Shown: piece after piece, positions 1-12,665 of the stretch | Layout: each line of letters begins with the position of its first letter | Position numbering within the stretch: the first letter of the stretch is position 1 | NCBI GenBank assembly: GCA_028023455.1 | Contig: JAQFVV010006199.1 | Coordinates: 5,840,972 to 5,904,971 of the forward strand | Reading direction: 5' to 3' | Origin: Epiperipatus broadwayi | Taxonomy: Eukaryota; Onychophora; Udeonychophora; Euonychophora; Peripatidae | Length of the DNA: 64,000 nt | Made by a program: the position numbers and the translations under genes | Notes under the pieces: model-generated | Seen by the model: the letters and a program-made list of their open reading frames with translations, nothing else | Told to the model about the DNA's origin: nothing | Database searches by the model: none

Positions 1-163
1 TTCTGTAGTCTGATTGAGTGTGTAACTTTGTTTCAGAAACGCATGCTATGTGGATATTGATTTTATCAATCCATCTTTTAACAGCATAAACACAATCAAG
101 GGACTTAAGGCCCCTTACATTAATGCCACCTATTTTAAGATACATAGTAGATAATTTAGAGTA
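1..163 (-). pseudogene. LINE ORF2 start: APE endonuclease N-terminus, cut by window edge
   Basis: The minus strand is open for 54 codons and runs off the window edge. From the ATG at 145-143 it reads MYLKIGGINVRGLK, then VKRWIDKINIHIACVSETKL. The NVRGL and HIACVSETKL blocks match the first two motifs of the apurinic-like endonuclease that opens ORF2 of many non-LTR retrotransposons; the Asn of NVRG and the Glu of SETKL are conserved active-site positions in that family. The enzyme nicks target DNA to prime reverse transcription. A stop lies just upstream, so this is probably the start of the ORF or a 5' break. The clade cannot be told from this piece. Confidence 0.82.
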
Positions 164-3100
164 TTAGATTTGTTTTTTCCAATAATATTGATGAACTTGG
201 ATAGCAAGTCTTCATTTGATTTTTGTGTTACCTCTTTGTTTGTCCTTTTGTTATCTTTTCATCCAATTCTTTTGATTCATGACATAAAAATATCAGGTTT
301 ATCTTCTCATATTTTAATGTTTATTTTTTATCTGTCCTTGAGAGCATTAGATAAGAAAGTATGTTCATAGTGTACTAGTAATTATTAAATATTTGTCCAT
401 GTTTTAAATGCTTCAGTATAATTCTGAAATCATTTCTTTTGGAATACTTTATTGATAATTAGATTATTGGTGATATTGTCCTTTTGTTTATTGTAATAGT
501 GTAATTTGATCTGAGATCATTTTTAGTTAAGAACTATACAAAGACTTAACATCATACTATTTCCATTGATCCATCTACTCATATAATCATGTTTTAATTT
601 TATTTTTTAATTCATCATTTGCTTTTACCCTCTTGAATAGTTTTTATTTATATATATATTGTTTGAGTCTATTAAAAAATAAAAAGTAAAAAAATAAATT
701 ATTGAGTAGAAAATCTGAAGTTTTCAGACACCTAAATGTCTTCAAACCCAGCTATCCAACTCAAATAGCTATATGGGGCTGAGAGATCTTCAGCCAAACC
801 ATATATTAGAAGTCTTAGCAATATAACATTGCTTAAGGCTAAAAGCCAAGACTATAAATAGTCAATAAAAAATAGAATCATATATCACATGATTCCACTT
901 CTTTTTTAAGCTTGCGAGATATAAACAAAGCTTTGATAATTGCTCAACAAGCTTTGAGATAAAAGCTTAGCAAGAGAAAGCATTTAAAATATCTCCATTT
1001 GAAAACAACCCCCATCCCCTGACCAATGGTTTCATGCTTTTGGCACTCCTCAGAGAGGCACTAGGATAGCTTCAGATACTAGTCTCTAAAAAATAGAAGT
1101 CTTAAATAGAAACTCACTTCAGAATAAAAGCCTCAATAGACTAATTAATAAGCCAATTTAATTAACTAAACTTACTTAAAAAAGTTCAACTGTGTGTATA
1201 TGTGCATTAAGAATTTAACCTGAAGGCAGTTGACTTAATTAGATAAGAAAATATTGCAATCAAACATTAATGTGACTGTTGGCAATGTAGCCTGCCATTG
1301 CTTAAGTAATCTTATAACATTAGAGTTAGTAACTTCAAATTTGGAATTAAAATTTATAAAATAAGTTAATATATTATTTAATAAATAAAAAAGTTAAGTT
1401 AAATCTTAAAACTACTTACTATTTATAAAATAATTCATAATGATGTAGTATATGGTTTAGCCAAGTGATGACGCTGAGTAGTACTTAGAGTGAAAGAAAA
1501 AAAGCTAATAAAAAATAAATCTTCCCATTTACAATTAAATTTATCCTTACAAAATAAAAAAAGAATACACCAATAATAAATAAAATGTATACAGAAATGA
1601 AAATTCATAAGAAATGCCGACATGTAGTCTCAAATTTGTGATGTTCCATTTTTTCTAAATTTATTGTTGCAAAAGTATATATATAATGAAAAAAAATAGA
1701 ATATTTTGTCATAAAATTATGTATAAAAAAAAATTCAAAAGGTAATCCAGATATAAAATGAATTTTTTATAAGCAATATTTAATATACTCACATAGTCAT
1801 GAATTCAATAATAAATGTGGACATTTTTTTTTTTTTTGTTAAATAACAATGTTTTAGTAAATAAATTAGTTTTATTAGAAAATATATTATTGTTTGATTT
1901 TATTTCATGTATTTTTTGTAACCATGAATTCAAAAACGAATGTGAAATTTTACTTTTTAAGAATTAGTTTTTATTTCCCTTAATGATAAGTATTATAATA
2001 ATAATAAAGCTGGTAAATTGTATGCTACACTAGCACTAAATCATCTTTCTTGGTCAGCACAAAACAATATTAAAATTACATCCTGATGAAATATTTATTC
2101 TAGAAGCAAACTGATAACAAAAAGGATTGGATTTTTTTTTAAGATCATAAATATTGATTTTAGTTTAAATATGTAAATTGTATTTGTTTCTATATATAAT
2201 TTAAATAATTTCCATATCAGTTGCATTTTTAAATTTTATTTTAAGATTTCCGTAAATCAACTTTATTTATAAAACGTAAACATGTTTTTTTAAAATACTA
2301 TTATCCAAAGTTAGCAATGTAATAGTATAATTTTTTAAAAACATTTGTAGACAAATTTAGATTTATTTTAGGTCAAAAAATTTGAATTTTGCAAAAGAAA
2401 AAAATGAAACATAAAATATGTAAAGCAATTTTTATCAAATATATTTTAGATATCTCTTGTATCAACAATATTCAACCATAAATCTTGTGTTTAAATTGAA
2501 TTTTTTCTTAAATGTATCAAGATAATAACTAAGCTTTATTTTAGGAAACACAGGGGATGTTTTATTTAAAAGAAAAAGAATTGCTTTTTCAAATACGGGT
2601 AATGGTTATGTTCGAGAATCGTTTTCCCTGCCTGAGTGATTATTATATTTTGTTCAGGATATTGTTTGAACGTGAAGGAATAGAAAATAATGCAGCAACC
2701 TAAGATGCAGAAATAGAGTAAAAATGCTGAAATAGAACATAATGGCAGTGGGTCATTAAAGCTATAGAAAGGAATTTTTTCCCCAGCTGTGTTTAAAAAA
2801 AAAAAAAGATGGCGTAAAATAAATGACTTTTTGTTGTCTTCCCCCCCCCCCCCAATTCTTTATTCATTAGATAAAAACGTTTCTTTTATATATTAACATT
2901 AATTTTAAAAAAGGAGTTTTATTAATATAGCATTTACTAATTGGCTATTACATATAAGCAAACTAATGATTCAGTTTTGTATTTTTACAAAAGCCATTAG
3001 GGATTTTATTACTTAAAAATACTATGTAGTCAATTAAATAAAGCTATTGAATTTATTACTTTTACAAAGCTATTGAATTTATTCTATCACTTTAGTGTTA

Positions 3101-3424
3101 GAATGTATCTCGGCCTTATCTACTAAAGATAATATCGTCATATATTTGTGTGTGTTATAGCGCCATTACCAATATACACTGGTCATGGCTTATTTTATAT
3201 ATATTTGTTTCTGTGCCAGTTTTATTTAATTATTAAGTGTTGTCAGGACTCCATGAGACAATAAGCATCAAAAATTATAAGCAAGTTAACGAAATTCAGT
3301 GCACAAAGAGTATGTTTAACTCAACACTACTATAGTATTTTATACAAAAAAATTACAATATTATCCACTGATATTAATAACTTTATTTTTTTGTGGGGGG
3401 GGGGGGCATTGATTTTATTACCAA
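164..3424. other. A+T-rich stretch with no recognised gene
   Basis: I see no coding signature. The 66-codon frame at 170-370 is hydrophobic and low in complexity and looks like chance. A C-run sits at 2841-2853 and a G-run at 3395-3406. The segment at 720-1140 is slightly richer in G+C but matches nothing I know. Confidence 0.5.
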
Positions 3425-3497
3425 ATATAATTAATAACTCCATTTATGCTTTATTTAATGCAACATCTTGTTTTTACAATTAGTTTTTTTTTTTTTT

Positions 3498-3531
3498 CAG
3501 TTTTGACTGCCCAACAGTCTTCATCAAAGTT
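3498..3531 (-). ncRNA. Decayed hammerhead-like core in PLE-1 left arm
   Basis: On the minus strand: TTGATGA, one A, GACTG, a five-base loop, CAGTC, then AAAACTG. The five-base-pair stem II is perfect. C3 of the core is T and the GAAAC box has become AAAAC, so it should be inactive. The CA at the stem/box border fits decay of an ancestral CGAAAC. Confidence 0.4.
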
Positions 3532-3703
3532 ACAAAATATTTAAATATACATGATTATATAAAAATTATATATTATAATATAATTTTAAAGGTAAATATC
3601 ATATTGTGCTACAGTTGTAATTAAATATGAATTTTGTATGTTTTCACATATAATTATGGATATTGTGTAGTTTATATATAAGCATGTGCATTTAAATATT
3701 TTC

Positions 3704-3745
3704 TAGCTCTGATGAAGATTGCCAGGGAATTGAAACTGTAAGGAT
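3704..3745 (+). ncRNA. Hammerhead-like core in PLE-1 right arm
   Basis: CTGATGA at 3709-3715 and GAAACTGTA at 3732-3740 are both intact. The intervening stem II is degraded, and only two stem I base pairs are visible. Known PLE hammerheads are type I with a very short stem III, as here (AC/GU). It is a relic rather than a clearly active ribozyme. Confidence 0.4.
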
Positions 3746-3976
3746 AAAAAACTAATTGTATAAAAATATGTTGCATTAAATAAAGTATAGATGGAAGGAG
3801 TTATTAATTATATTAGATAATAGTAATATTATGCAAAATAAGAAAATAAAAAAGAATGATATTTACCAGGAACAATATATTTATAGAGATACATATTTGC
3901 TGAATAACTAACAAAGAATGGCACATGAACTTCTTGAGAACTATCAAACAATAAAGTCATTGGATTTTTATAAAAA

Positions 3977-4088
3977 TAATATTGCTTGGAGAATCCATAA
4001 GAAGTTTGAGCACTGGAATATCCAGAACTGAAATCGATCTGAGGAGACGCTCTAAATTCTGACACTCTACCACTGCACCAAATCACAC
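3977..4088 (-). mobile_element. SINE-B copy (tRNA-derived)
   Basis: On the minus strand a tRNA-like head contains an A-box-like TGGTGCAGTGGTAGAGTG and a decayed B-box (GATCGATTTCAG). It is followed by TGCTCAAACTTCTTATGGA and CTCCAAGCAATA. The same tail follows a tRNA-like head at 14.0-14.2 kb, so this is a dispersed family transcribed, when young, by RNA polymerase III. The 91-codon reading frame over it is incidental. Confidence 0.55.
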
Positions 4089-4566
4089 AACATAAAAAAT
4101 ACAATTATTGGATAGGTCAGAGACATAGCTAAATAGTCCACATGTATTTAGTCCAAAAGTATAATTAACATATTAATACAAATCCCTAAGGCATAAAAAT
4201 ATTAATATGGAATCTGTACTAATCCCTACATTTGCCTTTGTTTTTTAGAAGCAGATAGTTTAGGTCTGGGTTGTCCTTTGAGATTCTGAAAAGCTAAAAG
4301 GTCTTTGACAAGCTAAGACATTGTAATCCGTCTTGATTAATCCTTAATTTTCTTAGTCCTATTGTTATAATGAGGCAGGATTTTTTTAAAATGAAAAAAT
4401 ATTTCCAAAGATTTGTACAATTACTGCTGTTTTTTTTAATATTTCTTATACATTTAGTTCTGTATTACATTACAAAAGTATACAGATATCTTAACTTTTA
4501 CATATTTCACATATACTACAAAATATATGCCTATTTGTGATTAGTTATTATTATAAAAATATTCTA

Positions 4567-4599
4567 ATATATATATATATATATTGTAACGAGACAGCG

Positions 4600-4639
<40 letters not shown>

Positions 4640-4645
4640 TATATG
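4567..4645. repeat. Interrupted (TA)n microsatellite
   Basis: Two long TA runs are separated by a short unique segment containing AACGAGACAGCG. Confidence 0.95.
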
Positions 4646-6814
4646 TAGTACTCATATGCCTGTAAAATTAATTTCTTGGCTGCTATTTATATACAGACTT
4701 TTATAACTGCCTAGTAATATCAGATTTTATGATCATCTAGTTCACTTTTTTTATAATCTATTTAGTTTTTTATCATCCAGTTTTATTTAGATTGTCAACT
4801 TCTTTTAAACTGGGGTTTTTAAGTGTTTTTTTCTATGCATTAACAAACTTTTAAATTAATTTTGCATATCTAGAAAGGTAATGTTTTCAGAACTAGATTT
4901 ATAAATGATTTATATGTCATCTGAATTGTGATCAACTTTTAACTCATTTTGATTCTCTCTCTCGCTAAAATTTGTGTTCAATATCCTCTACTTATAGTTT
5001 GTTTCGTTCTTCCATTTTGTATTTTTTAAAATTGAAGAAGTTGTTGGTTTCTCATAGTTAGTGATTAACTAGGAAAGACTACTTCTGAGGTTTCTACCTA
5101 TTAAGGTCTTGACAATATTTTAGTGATAATTGTGAATGTCTATTATTGATAAAATAAAATTATATAAATTTGGATTCTGTGCTTTTTACTATTTTTATTC
5201 ATTTAACACCTTTTTCAACTGCTGAACTGATTTCATATTTAATGAATTTGATTTAAGATGATAATGTATCATTATGTATGTCATACTCTTTTCAGCAAAA
5301 TATTGTATTTTCATAGATATAATTTTGACTTCTTTGTCAGAATAATTGCTTTTATTCATGATGAACAAAAATATTCAACTTTTTAACTTTTTTTTACAAA
5401 AAAATAATTAATAATAATTGAAAATTATATTACATGGTATAAACAAAAAATGTAATAATAAAGTTATGACTTATATTTTTGTTTTAAAAAAAGAAAAATT
5501 TACAAACAAATAGAATTAACTTATAAATGGAATGCTTTTTAAAAAGAAAAAATGGGGATAATATTAGAATAGTTGTTATATTTGGGTGGGAGAATATTTT
5601 CAGAATTTTAAGATATTTTTATATTCCTGTTTTATTCTGTGTTTTTTTAGATATATTTTATTAAAATAAAATATCATAAACCCCATTTATAGATTATTAA
5701 AATGTATACAATTATATTTATTTATTTTTCTATTTGAAGTTTTTTTATTATACTAATACTTACCTTTTTTTTTTTTTCTTTTTCATGTTTCTGTCATTCT
5801 TTATAAAGGTAAGTGTCTGTCTTTTCAATATTTTATTTAGTTACTGTATAATTGTCATTATTGCTCCCATTAAAAACCAATTATTGTATGATTTCTTTCT
5901 ATATCAGAAACATGTCAAGGTAAAAATAAAAGTTAACTAGTGGAAAGTACATATGTATTGTATTTAAAATTTACTTTCAATAATCTTGTCACTGGTATGG
6001 CATCCATAGAAAGAAGAGAAGATTTATCAATATAATTACATCTTTGCGATTTTATGGTAACATTTTATATTTACCATATTTTATACATTAAAAAAAAAGC
6101 AAGTGTTTATTAATTAATTCTATCTAAATCAGTTTAATAACGTGTACTTATTGATAATTCTGTAATATTTTTTAGCATTTATGTCTTATTTTTCTCTACT
6201 ATACATATAAGCAATTTTTTAATTAAGTCCATATAATAGTGAAAAACTATTCCTGTATTAGCCATTATAGCATAACAATAGCTTAAATATGTTTATAGTA
6301 TCCTATGACTATTTATTCCAATGGAAAAAAAAATTGAATTAAATTCAGACAAGTTACATTGGTGTTAGTTGGCATAGTAGTACTTCAAAGATATCTGTAT
6401 ATCCTATACAGTATTTTGTTCCATTCCCAAGTAAATTATTTATGAATTATGTTTATCTCATATTTAACAAATTAATTAAAATAAATTAATTTAAATGTAT
6501 TCAAAATTATAATTCATATTATGTTTAAGGTAATTTTGTATTAGTCTAGCAATATTTATTTGGAAAAATAATAACCTATAACTTTATTTACTAGAAATGA
6601 TATAAATGCCTACTAACATGCATTTATATTTTTTGTGACAAATTATCTTCCACCAACTAAACTTGATTTTTTATTTTGAAAAGCAGAAATAAAACAAACA
6701 CACATTTACATTTTTTGTGAGAAATGATTTTCCAACAAGTAAACTTTTAATAATCTAAATTTATTACTAGTGATAACCAAACCAAATATAAATATATATA
6801 TACACAGGTTTTTG
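4646..6814. other. A+T-rich stretch with no recognised feature
   Basis: I see no coding, RNA or repeat signature. The 68-codon frame at 5734-5940 is T-rich low-complexity sequence. Confidence 0.5.
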
Positions 6815-6862
6815 TTTTTTTTTCATATGTCAAAGTGTTGACCAGGAAGCAAACCCGAAATT
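6815..6862 (-). mobile_element. Fragment of tRNA-derived SINE-A
   Basis: A T-run followed by CATATGTCAAAGTGTTGACC and AGGAAGCAAACCC matches the 3' end of the SINE-A family (B-box region, then GACATATG and an A-tail on the minus strand). The A-box half is missing. Confidence 0.6.
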
Positions 6863-9843
6863 CTGTCCATTTACAAAATGTTATTTCTTAGCATCACTGC
6901 TGTGGACTGAACTTTCTTATCTTGAACAACTTTCCATTACAAATAACTGCTCCCTTTTGACAATCCTGAACAAAACACTACCAATGTTTGGCATAAAATT
7001 AGCGGCAAAACATTTTGACTAATAAATTTCTCCTCATTGGAATATTATCTAATATTTATTTACAAAATTAATTTACTTTCTTTGTAGAAGATTGTAAATA
7101 TTGCTGAATTTGGTCTTTATATAAACATTTATTTGTGGTGGCGACTTTCATCACCACTGAACTAATATATAAGTACCATTTATATATATATATTAAAAAA
7201 CCAATACAAAGTATGAAAAATATCTAATTTTTTATATGTTAATTTATAATTGATTTAATTTTTGTTTTCCATTATGCATACCTTTATGCAAATATATGAG
7301 TATGACAAATACTAACAAACCAAACAAATATATATAAATGCATTGTATTTTAATAAGTGCAACTATACAATTGGGAAAAATTATTAAATATTTTATAAAT
7401 AAGAATAAAGAATTGACTTAATTATTAAATAAATAAATTTATAAATACTGTTTTATAATAAATATTTAATTACAAAAAAAAAAAAAAAATAGAATTGCTT
7501 TCCATTTCTCTAAACTCACTACATCTATTCTATTTTAACTTATGAAACATTTTTAATTTTGGAAATATGTCATTGCTTTGTTTGTTGTTATTATTTGTAT
7601 TTTTTTTAATTGTTAGTTACAATCCGTTAAATAATTCTCCCAAAACTTAATTCTAAATTCTTTGAAAAACTTTGAAAGTATATTTTTTGTAAGTTGTATA
7701 AAATATAACAACATACTGTAGGTAATGTAATTTATGTTTAAAAAATAATTTTATGTTAATTGTTTTATTCTCAATCATTTCTAATTTCTTCAGGAGTGAG
7801 AATTTAAATAGATTTTCAGTTTGTTTTTTTAAATACTATTAATAGATTTGAAAAAATATTCTATTTTAATCCTATTTAAATACGATAAAAATAAATTAAT
7901 AATGTCCATGTAAATAATATTTAAAGCTAAATGACTAATTAAAGATAAAAAGAAAATTATCATATGTAAAATGGATATTTTCATTCTGAATAAAATATAT
8001 CCTATATAAAAAAAATGACTAAGAAGAAATATTATACATTAGAATACTTTGTCCAAAGAAAATATAGGTACCCTTGTATAACACAGTTGATATGTTCCTA
8101 AAAAATATTATGTTATGTGAATTCAAATAATAATTGATCAAAAATATGACTTATTAATATTACATAATGTTTTCTTCCTCATCTCTACTAATCACTATTT
8201 AATAAGCATTTTTATACATGCTCAAATGAAAAATATCATTAGAGATGGTGTTTGCTCTTAAAAACTCTCATTGCTTTACTTGTATATGGATATTTTTAAT
8301 TGTCAAAACTTGTTGTAGAAATGCTATGTTATGAGGGGAGTTTCTTCAACTCTGTTAGAGCAAGACAGTGGGAATGATATGTTATAGGGTTTCTCCCCTA
8401 GTTCTCAGACCATGTTAGAATGAATCATGTTGTAGGAATGTCATTTTATAGGAGGGTATATAGATATGCTTTTTTATTAAGTGTAAAGGCAAATTGAAAG
8501 ATTAAAATGTTAAAATAAATTTATATATAATTTATAATCAGTTTTAAGTCTAAACTGTGATGTTATTAAAAAATGAAATGAGCAACTGCTTATATAATAA
8601 GAAGATTATAATCTACATATGTATGTTTTCTGTCTAAATGCAGATAGAATAATTAGACTCTAGAGTATTACAACAAAGCAGTAAAACTTGATTATCATCA
8701 GTTATAATTTACTACTACTTGCCTCCTTAGCATAATTGAGTATTTCAGTTTAAGAATCACATCATTAACATTCTATTAGTTTATAACTGTTAAAACTACT
8801 ATAGATGTTCATGATTTAGCAAATTAACACATAATTAGTTTTTTAAATAATTTATATTCATAAAAATTTATTTTTGAAAAAAAAAAGCCTTCTAAACAAA
8901 ACTTGTATATATAACACATATATAATATTTTTAAAAATAGAGCTCTTGTTGAGCAGTTATCTTATGGTTTTCAAAAAATAGTGATTATTATGATAGGATT
9001 TCAAATCATACAAACTTCAGATTCACTCTTTGCATATTTTGTTTCAATTTTATTTTCAATATTGTATACAATTTGCCTTAATTAAATATAGAGATAGTTA
9101 CAGTCAATCCACAAAATTGCATAAGTCAAAAAATTACAAACTTTCATTGGTGTAATGTATTGATATGCATTATTTTTGAATGGTCATATCCGTAGCAAGA
9201 GCTATTGTATTTAAAATATTATATTTCTCATAGAACATAAATAATCAATGTCCTGCAATTTGTCATTTTGTTGCTAATAATGATGAAATAGAGATTATTT
9301 TTGCCTTTTTTAAAAAAGTTGATCAGAAAAATAAAAATAGATAAAATGTTTGTCTTAAAAGATTTAAATATAATTAGTATAATAAATTTATAAAATTATT
9401 ATTGTCTATACTTTTTTAAAAGTATAACTTTTTTAAGTTATAAAAATCTTATAGTATACTAAATATGTGTATCATAAATTTTTTTATCATTCTTTGTTTT
9501 AATCTTTCTGTTATTCATATTTTTGAGTTAAATTTCAACTTTTTATTTGATCAAATTTAATTTTATTCTTTATTATATTTTTAGAAATTTTGAATTATAT
9601 GTTAAAAAAATATAAGTATAAACAAAAATTATTTTTAAAAAAATTTTTTTTTTTTTCAATTTTATAAATATAGAAAAAAAAATTAAATTAAAATATTAAT
9701 AAGATTTAATAAAAACAATAACTATTGGATGATTAGTGCATCATTGATAAAAATATTAAATTAAAAAACGTCTGTCATATTTTAATTCAGTTTGTAAAAC
9801 TCAAATGAATTATTATTCATATTATATAAAGCTAACAAAATTC
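6863..9843. other. A+T-rich stretch with no recognised gene
   Basis: Nothing recognisable. A patch of higher G+C at about 8320-8460 contains loosely repeated wording (GTTATGAGGGGAG, GTTATAGGG, TTTATAGGAGGG) and could be an old repeat I do not know. Confidence 0.45.
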
Positions 9844-9943
9844 TATTTAAAATTTTAAACTCTACTTATATATATATATATTTTTAAAATGATTATTTAA
9901 AATTTTAAACTCTACTTATATATATATATATTTTTAAAATGAT
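9844..9943. repeat. Perfect tandem duplication of a 50-base unit
   Basis: Positions 9844-9893 and 9894-9943 are identical, including the TA run inside. The identity points to a recent duplication. Confidence 0.95.
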
Positions 9944-10979
9944 TAAAAAAAAAGTTCTTTTTCAGCTAATTATAGATTGTGTTATTTTTTTAAAATAATA
10001 AATATTGCATAGTAATTCTGTGAAGAAATTGAAACAAAAGAATAAAGGCACTTAAAAACTCTAGCAATTGCTCATATTCAGAAAGAGTAAGGTGGTGAAA
10101 AAATATGTTTACTCATTTGTAATAAGATTATCTATTTAATATTAATCAGATGCAAATGTTCAGAAAGGGATAATTTGAGCCATCCTTAGTTTATTTTTTT
10201 ATTATTGATTTTAGTGATCAATTTGATATATTGTTATTTGATTTTACATTCTTCTTCAAGAGTACTTGTGACTAATTTGAATACAGATTTAGTATTGATA
10301 TGGACATACCATATTATTTGAATTTATTTGGCTTTAATCAAACTGTTTTTGCATACTTTTTTTTTATTATATTATACTTTTATCAGATTAAATTAGCATT
10401 TGATTTAGGAATTTTCTATATTTAAACTTTTTAATTAGATCATTATACAATTGTGTTAAAATTACTTTAGGCAATATTTAAATACTCTTTTATATGTTGG
10501 TCCCATAACAAACTGTTACTATATGATGTCATTTTGATTCTTTTTTAAATTTTCCAGTTATCTGTAAATCTTAAATCATAAAATCAAGGATTTATTTTAT
10601 GTTTTGCATGAATATGATATAACTGGCTGGATGATACCACAAGATAAGGGGGAGGGTGATCTTACTATGGTCAGACCTAGAGTATTCTGGTAGGATGATG
10701 CCAATGGCATGATGAAATACCTAATCCATGATTGTGTCCATCTCCAATGGGCTAACTCTACATTTACTCATTAAATCTAAATACAATTTAGGCTAGTTCA
10801 TCACGTCTCACTCCCTTTTTGGCTCCGTTATGCCTCGATATTCAAACTCAGAGAATTTGCCTCTATGTACCAGGTGATTGAATGCAGTAATTAATAATAT
10901 TAATATTTTAAAAAAGATTATAAAAAAATTAGAAATTACAAACCTATCAGTCTTTTATCATAAGTTTAATACAAAATCT
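9944..10979. other. No gene seen; G+C-richer patch at 10620-10875
   Basis: Most is plain A+T-rich sequence. The patch at 10620-10875 has clearly higher G+C and several CpGs and lies just upstream of an RTE-type LINE copy. It may be part of that element, but I could not find a reading frame to prove it. Confidence 0.35.
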
Positions 10980-12086
10980 CATATACGGCAAACTTTGGAT
11001 TTCAACTAACCAAAACAACAAGCTGAATTTAAAAGTGGACTTATCACAATGAGTCACATCCAAATATTGAGATCAGTTATAAAAAGGACTAATGAGTATG
11101 AGTTGTCATTATTCTTTGAATTTGTGGCTTATAAAATGCATTTGATTCTATAAGCATTTTTATAATGATTAAAGCATTAAATCATCAAGATATAGACTCA
11201 AGACATTGTTATATTCTGAAGAATATTACAACAGCAATGATTAGATTGCATAATGATATTAAGAAGATTAACATTGAGAAAAATCCATATGTCCGAAACT
11301 TGTTATGCCAATTTTACAAAAAATATTTTGTGGATTTAATTAAATCATCTAGATTTTTGCAAATAATTTGGTTGTTTTTGCAAATAATGTTTCAGAGCTT
11401 CAGTTAATATGGCAAATTTTATTAGTAAAAGTAAAAAAGTAAGATTAAAGATAAATGCTGAAAAGACTAAAGTAGTGTATTGAATGGATTTCTGAGAAGA
11501 TAAAAGTAAATAATAATAACTGTGAAATAAAAGAAGTTAATAACTATAAATACCTTGGTCAGATTATTAATATAAAGAAAACCATAAAAGATAAAATTAA
11601 TTATAAAATTCATGAATAAAGTACACTTTTGGTAAGAAATAACATAGTATTAAAAATTTTTTGAAAATGAAGATTTTTAATATATCTATTTTAACCATTT
11701 TTTTACTTATAGATTTAATACTTACTCTTAGCAAAAGTGGATCATAAAGAATTCAGGCCATTTAATGCATTAAACAGATGCATATGGTAGGAATAACAAG
11801 AAGAGACTGAAAACAAAGTCTGTAGATGAGAGAATGAACAGATATAACTGACATCACTGAAAGTGTTAAATGATTAAAATGAATCAGAGCTAGAGAAATT
11901 ATTAGAAGTGATAATAATACATGGACAACAACTGAAGTTTTACATTGCAACCCAAAAGATGGTAAAATAACTAGAAAGAAATCATATATGAGATTGATGA
12001 ATGAAATTTGCAAGTTTTCTGGTATCATGTAGAAAAAAGAGGTTAAGAATCAGAAAAACTGAATTAAGTTTAGAGATATCTTTATC
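10980..12086 (+). pseudogene. Degenerate RTE-type LINE, reverse transcriptase to C-terminus
   Basis: Across shifting frames the plus strand reads, in order, pieces of an endonuclease/reverse transcriptase: AEFKSGLITMSHIQILRS and RTNEYELS (finger region), IKALNHQDIDSRHCYILKNI and TTAMIRLHNDIKKINIEK (palm), LKINAEKTKVV, then YKYLGQIIN, VGITRRD, ITDITESVK, SDNNTWTTTEVLHCNPKDGK and finally MNEICKFSGIM. The last blocks line up with the better preserved copy at 36445-36905. Many stops and frameshifts make it non-functional. The catalytic FADD-type motif is lost. The 3' end is split by an hAT element; the remaining tail resumes at 12623 and runs to about 12665. Confidence 0.82.
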
Positions 12087-12094
12087 CTGTAGAG
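12087..12094. repeat. hAT target-site duplication, left copy
   Basis: CTGTAGAG, repeated exactly at 12623-12630. Eight bases is the length expected for hAT transposons. Confidence 0.9.
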
Positions 12095-12622
12095 CAATGT
12101 TCTTCAACCCTTGGTCCGTGCTGGCCGCAGAACTTTTCTGCAGGTCTGAGTGCTAGACGTGCAATAAAAAGTTTGTAATAATAAATAATAAGAGTTTAAA
12201 CTTTTAATTAATATAGCCAATTTTTATTTATTTTTTCATCTCATTTTTACCCAATTAAAAAAAAAAAAAAAACAGAACGAAAATAAAATCTAATCAATCA
12301 TTCATAAATTAATTTGTTTTTCTAGTTATCACAGATGTTTATGGGGGGGGGGGGTAGAATTAAATTTTTTATTACTTTTCTAAAAAAATTTAAAAAAAAG
12401 TTTTTTATTACATAAACTCCATATATATATATATATATAAAACTTTATCTTATATATTTAACATTGTTGTTTTGATCAGTTATAACAATTATGCTTATCT
12501 TTAAGAAAATTTATCTATAGACTTCTGCCGGTCTGCGAAATCTTATCCTTATTTTTGCTGGTCCACAGAACCTTATCCTTATTTTTACCAGTCCTCATGT
12601 GTGAAAAGGTTGAAGACCACTG
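12095..12622. mobile_element. Non-autonomous hAT transposon inside the RTE copy
   Basis: The ends are imperfect inverted repeats: CAATGTTCTTCAACCC at the left and, read inward from the right, CAGTGGTCTTCAACC. This CAGTGGTTCTCAACC-like terminus is a hallmark of Charlie-type hAT elements. The 528-base interior holds no transposase frame, only A+T-rich DNA, a G-run at about 12346-12355 and a TA run. Perfect 8-base duplications flank it. Confidence 0.88.
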
Positions 12623-12665
12623 CTGTAGAGCATCACTAATGATTGAAAATAATGGGAAAATATAC
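12623..12665 (+). pseudogene. 3' tail of the interrupted RTE copy
   Basis: After the duplicated CTGTAGAG the sequence continues with CATCACTAATGATTG and AAAATAATGG. This corresponds to the ATCCTGCAGTGGAATGATAATGG-like terminus of the copy at 36445-36905 (read on its minus strand), so both sides belong to one element. Confidence 0.65.

Larger units (their letters stand above)
3425..3816. repeat. Inverted-repeat remnant of a Penelope-like element end (PLE-1)
   Basis: The left arm (about 3425-3553) and right arm (about 3688-3816) are diverged reverse complements around an A+T-rich centre. Near the inner part of each arm is the same motif, a GATGAAGA block followed by AAACTG, which also occurs near the outer ends of the PLE palindrome at 59.25-61.61 kb. 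I therefore read this as two head-to-head PLE 3' ends with no coding part left. PLEs are known for partly inverted terminal repeats. The assignment rests on this shared motif, not on protein sequence. Confidence 0.55.

Noticed and set aside
11762-12028. 88-codon minus-strand frame
   Set aside because: Antisense shadow of the degenerate RTE copy, whose plus-strand motifs are recognisable.
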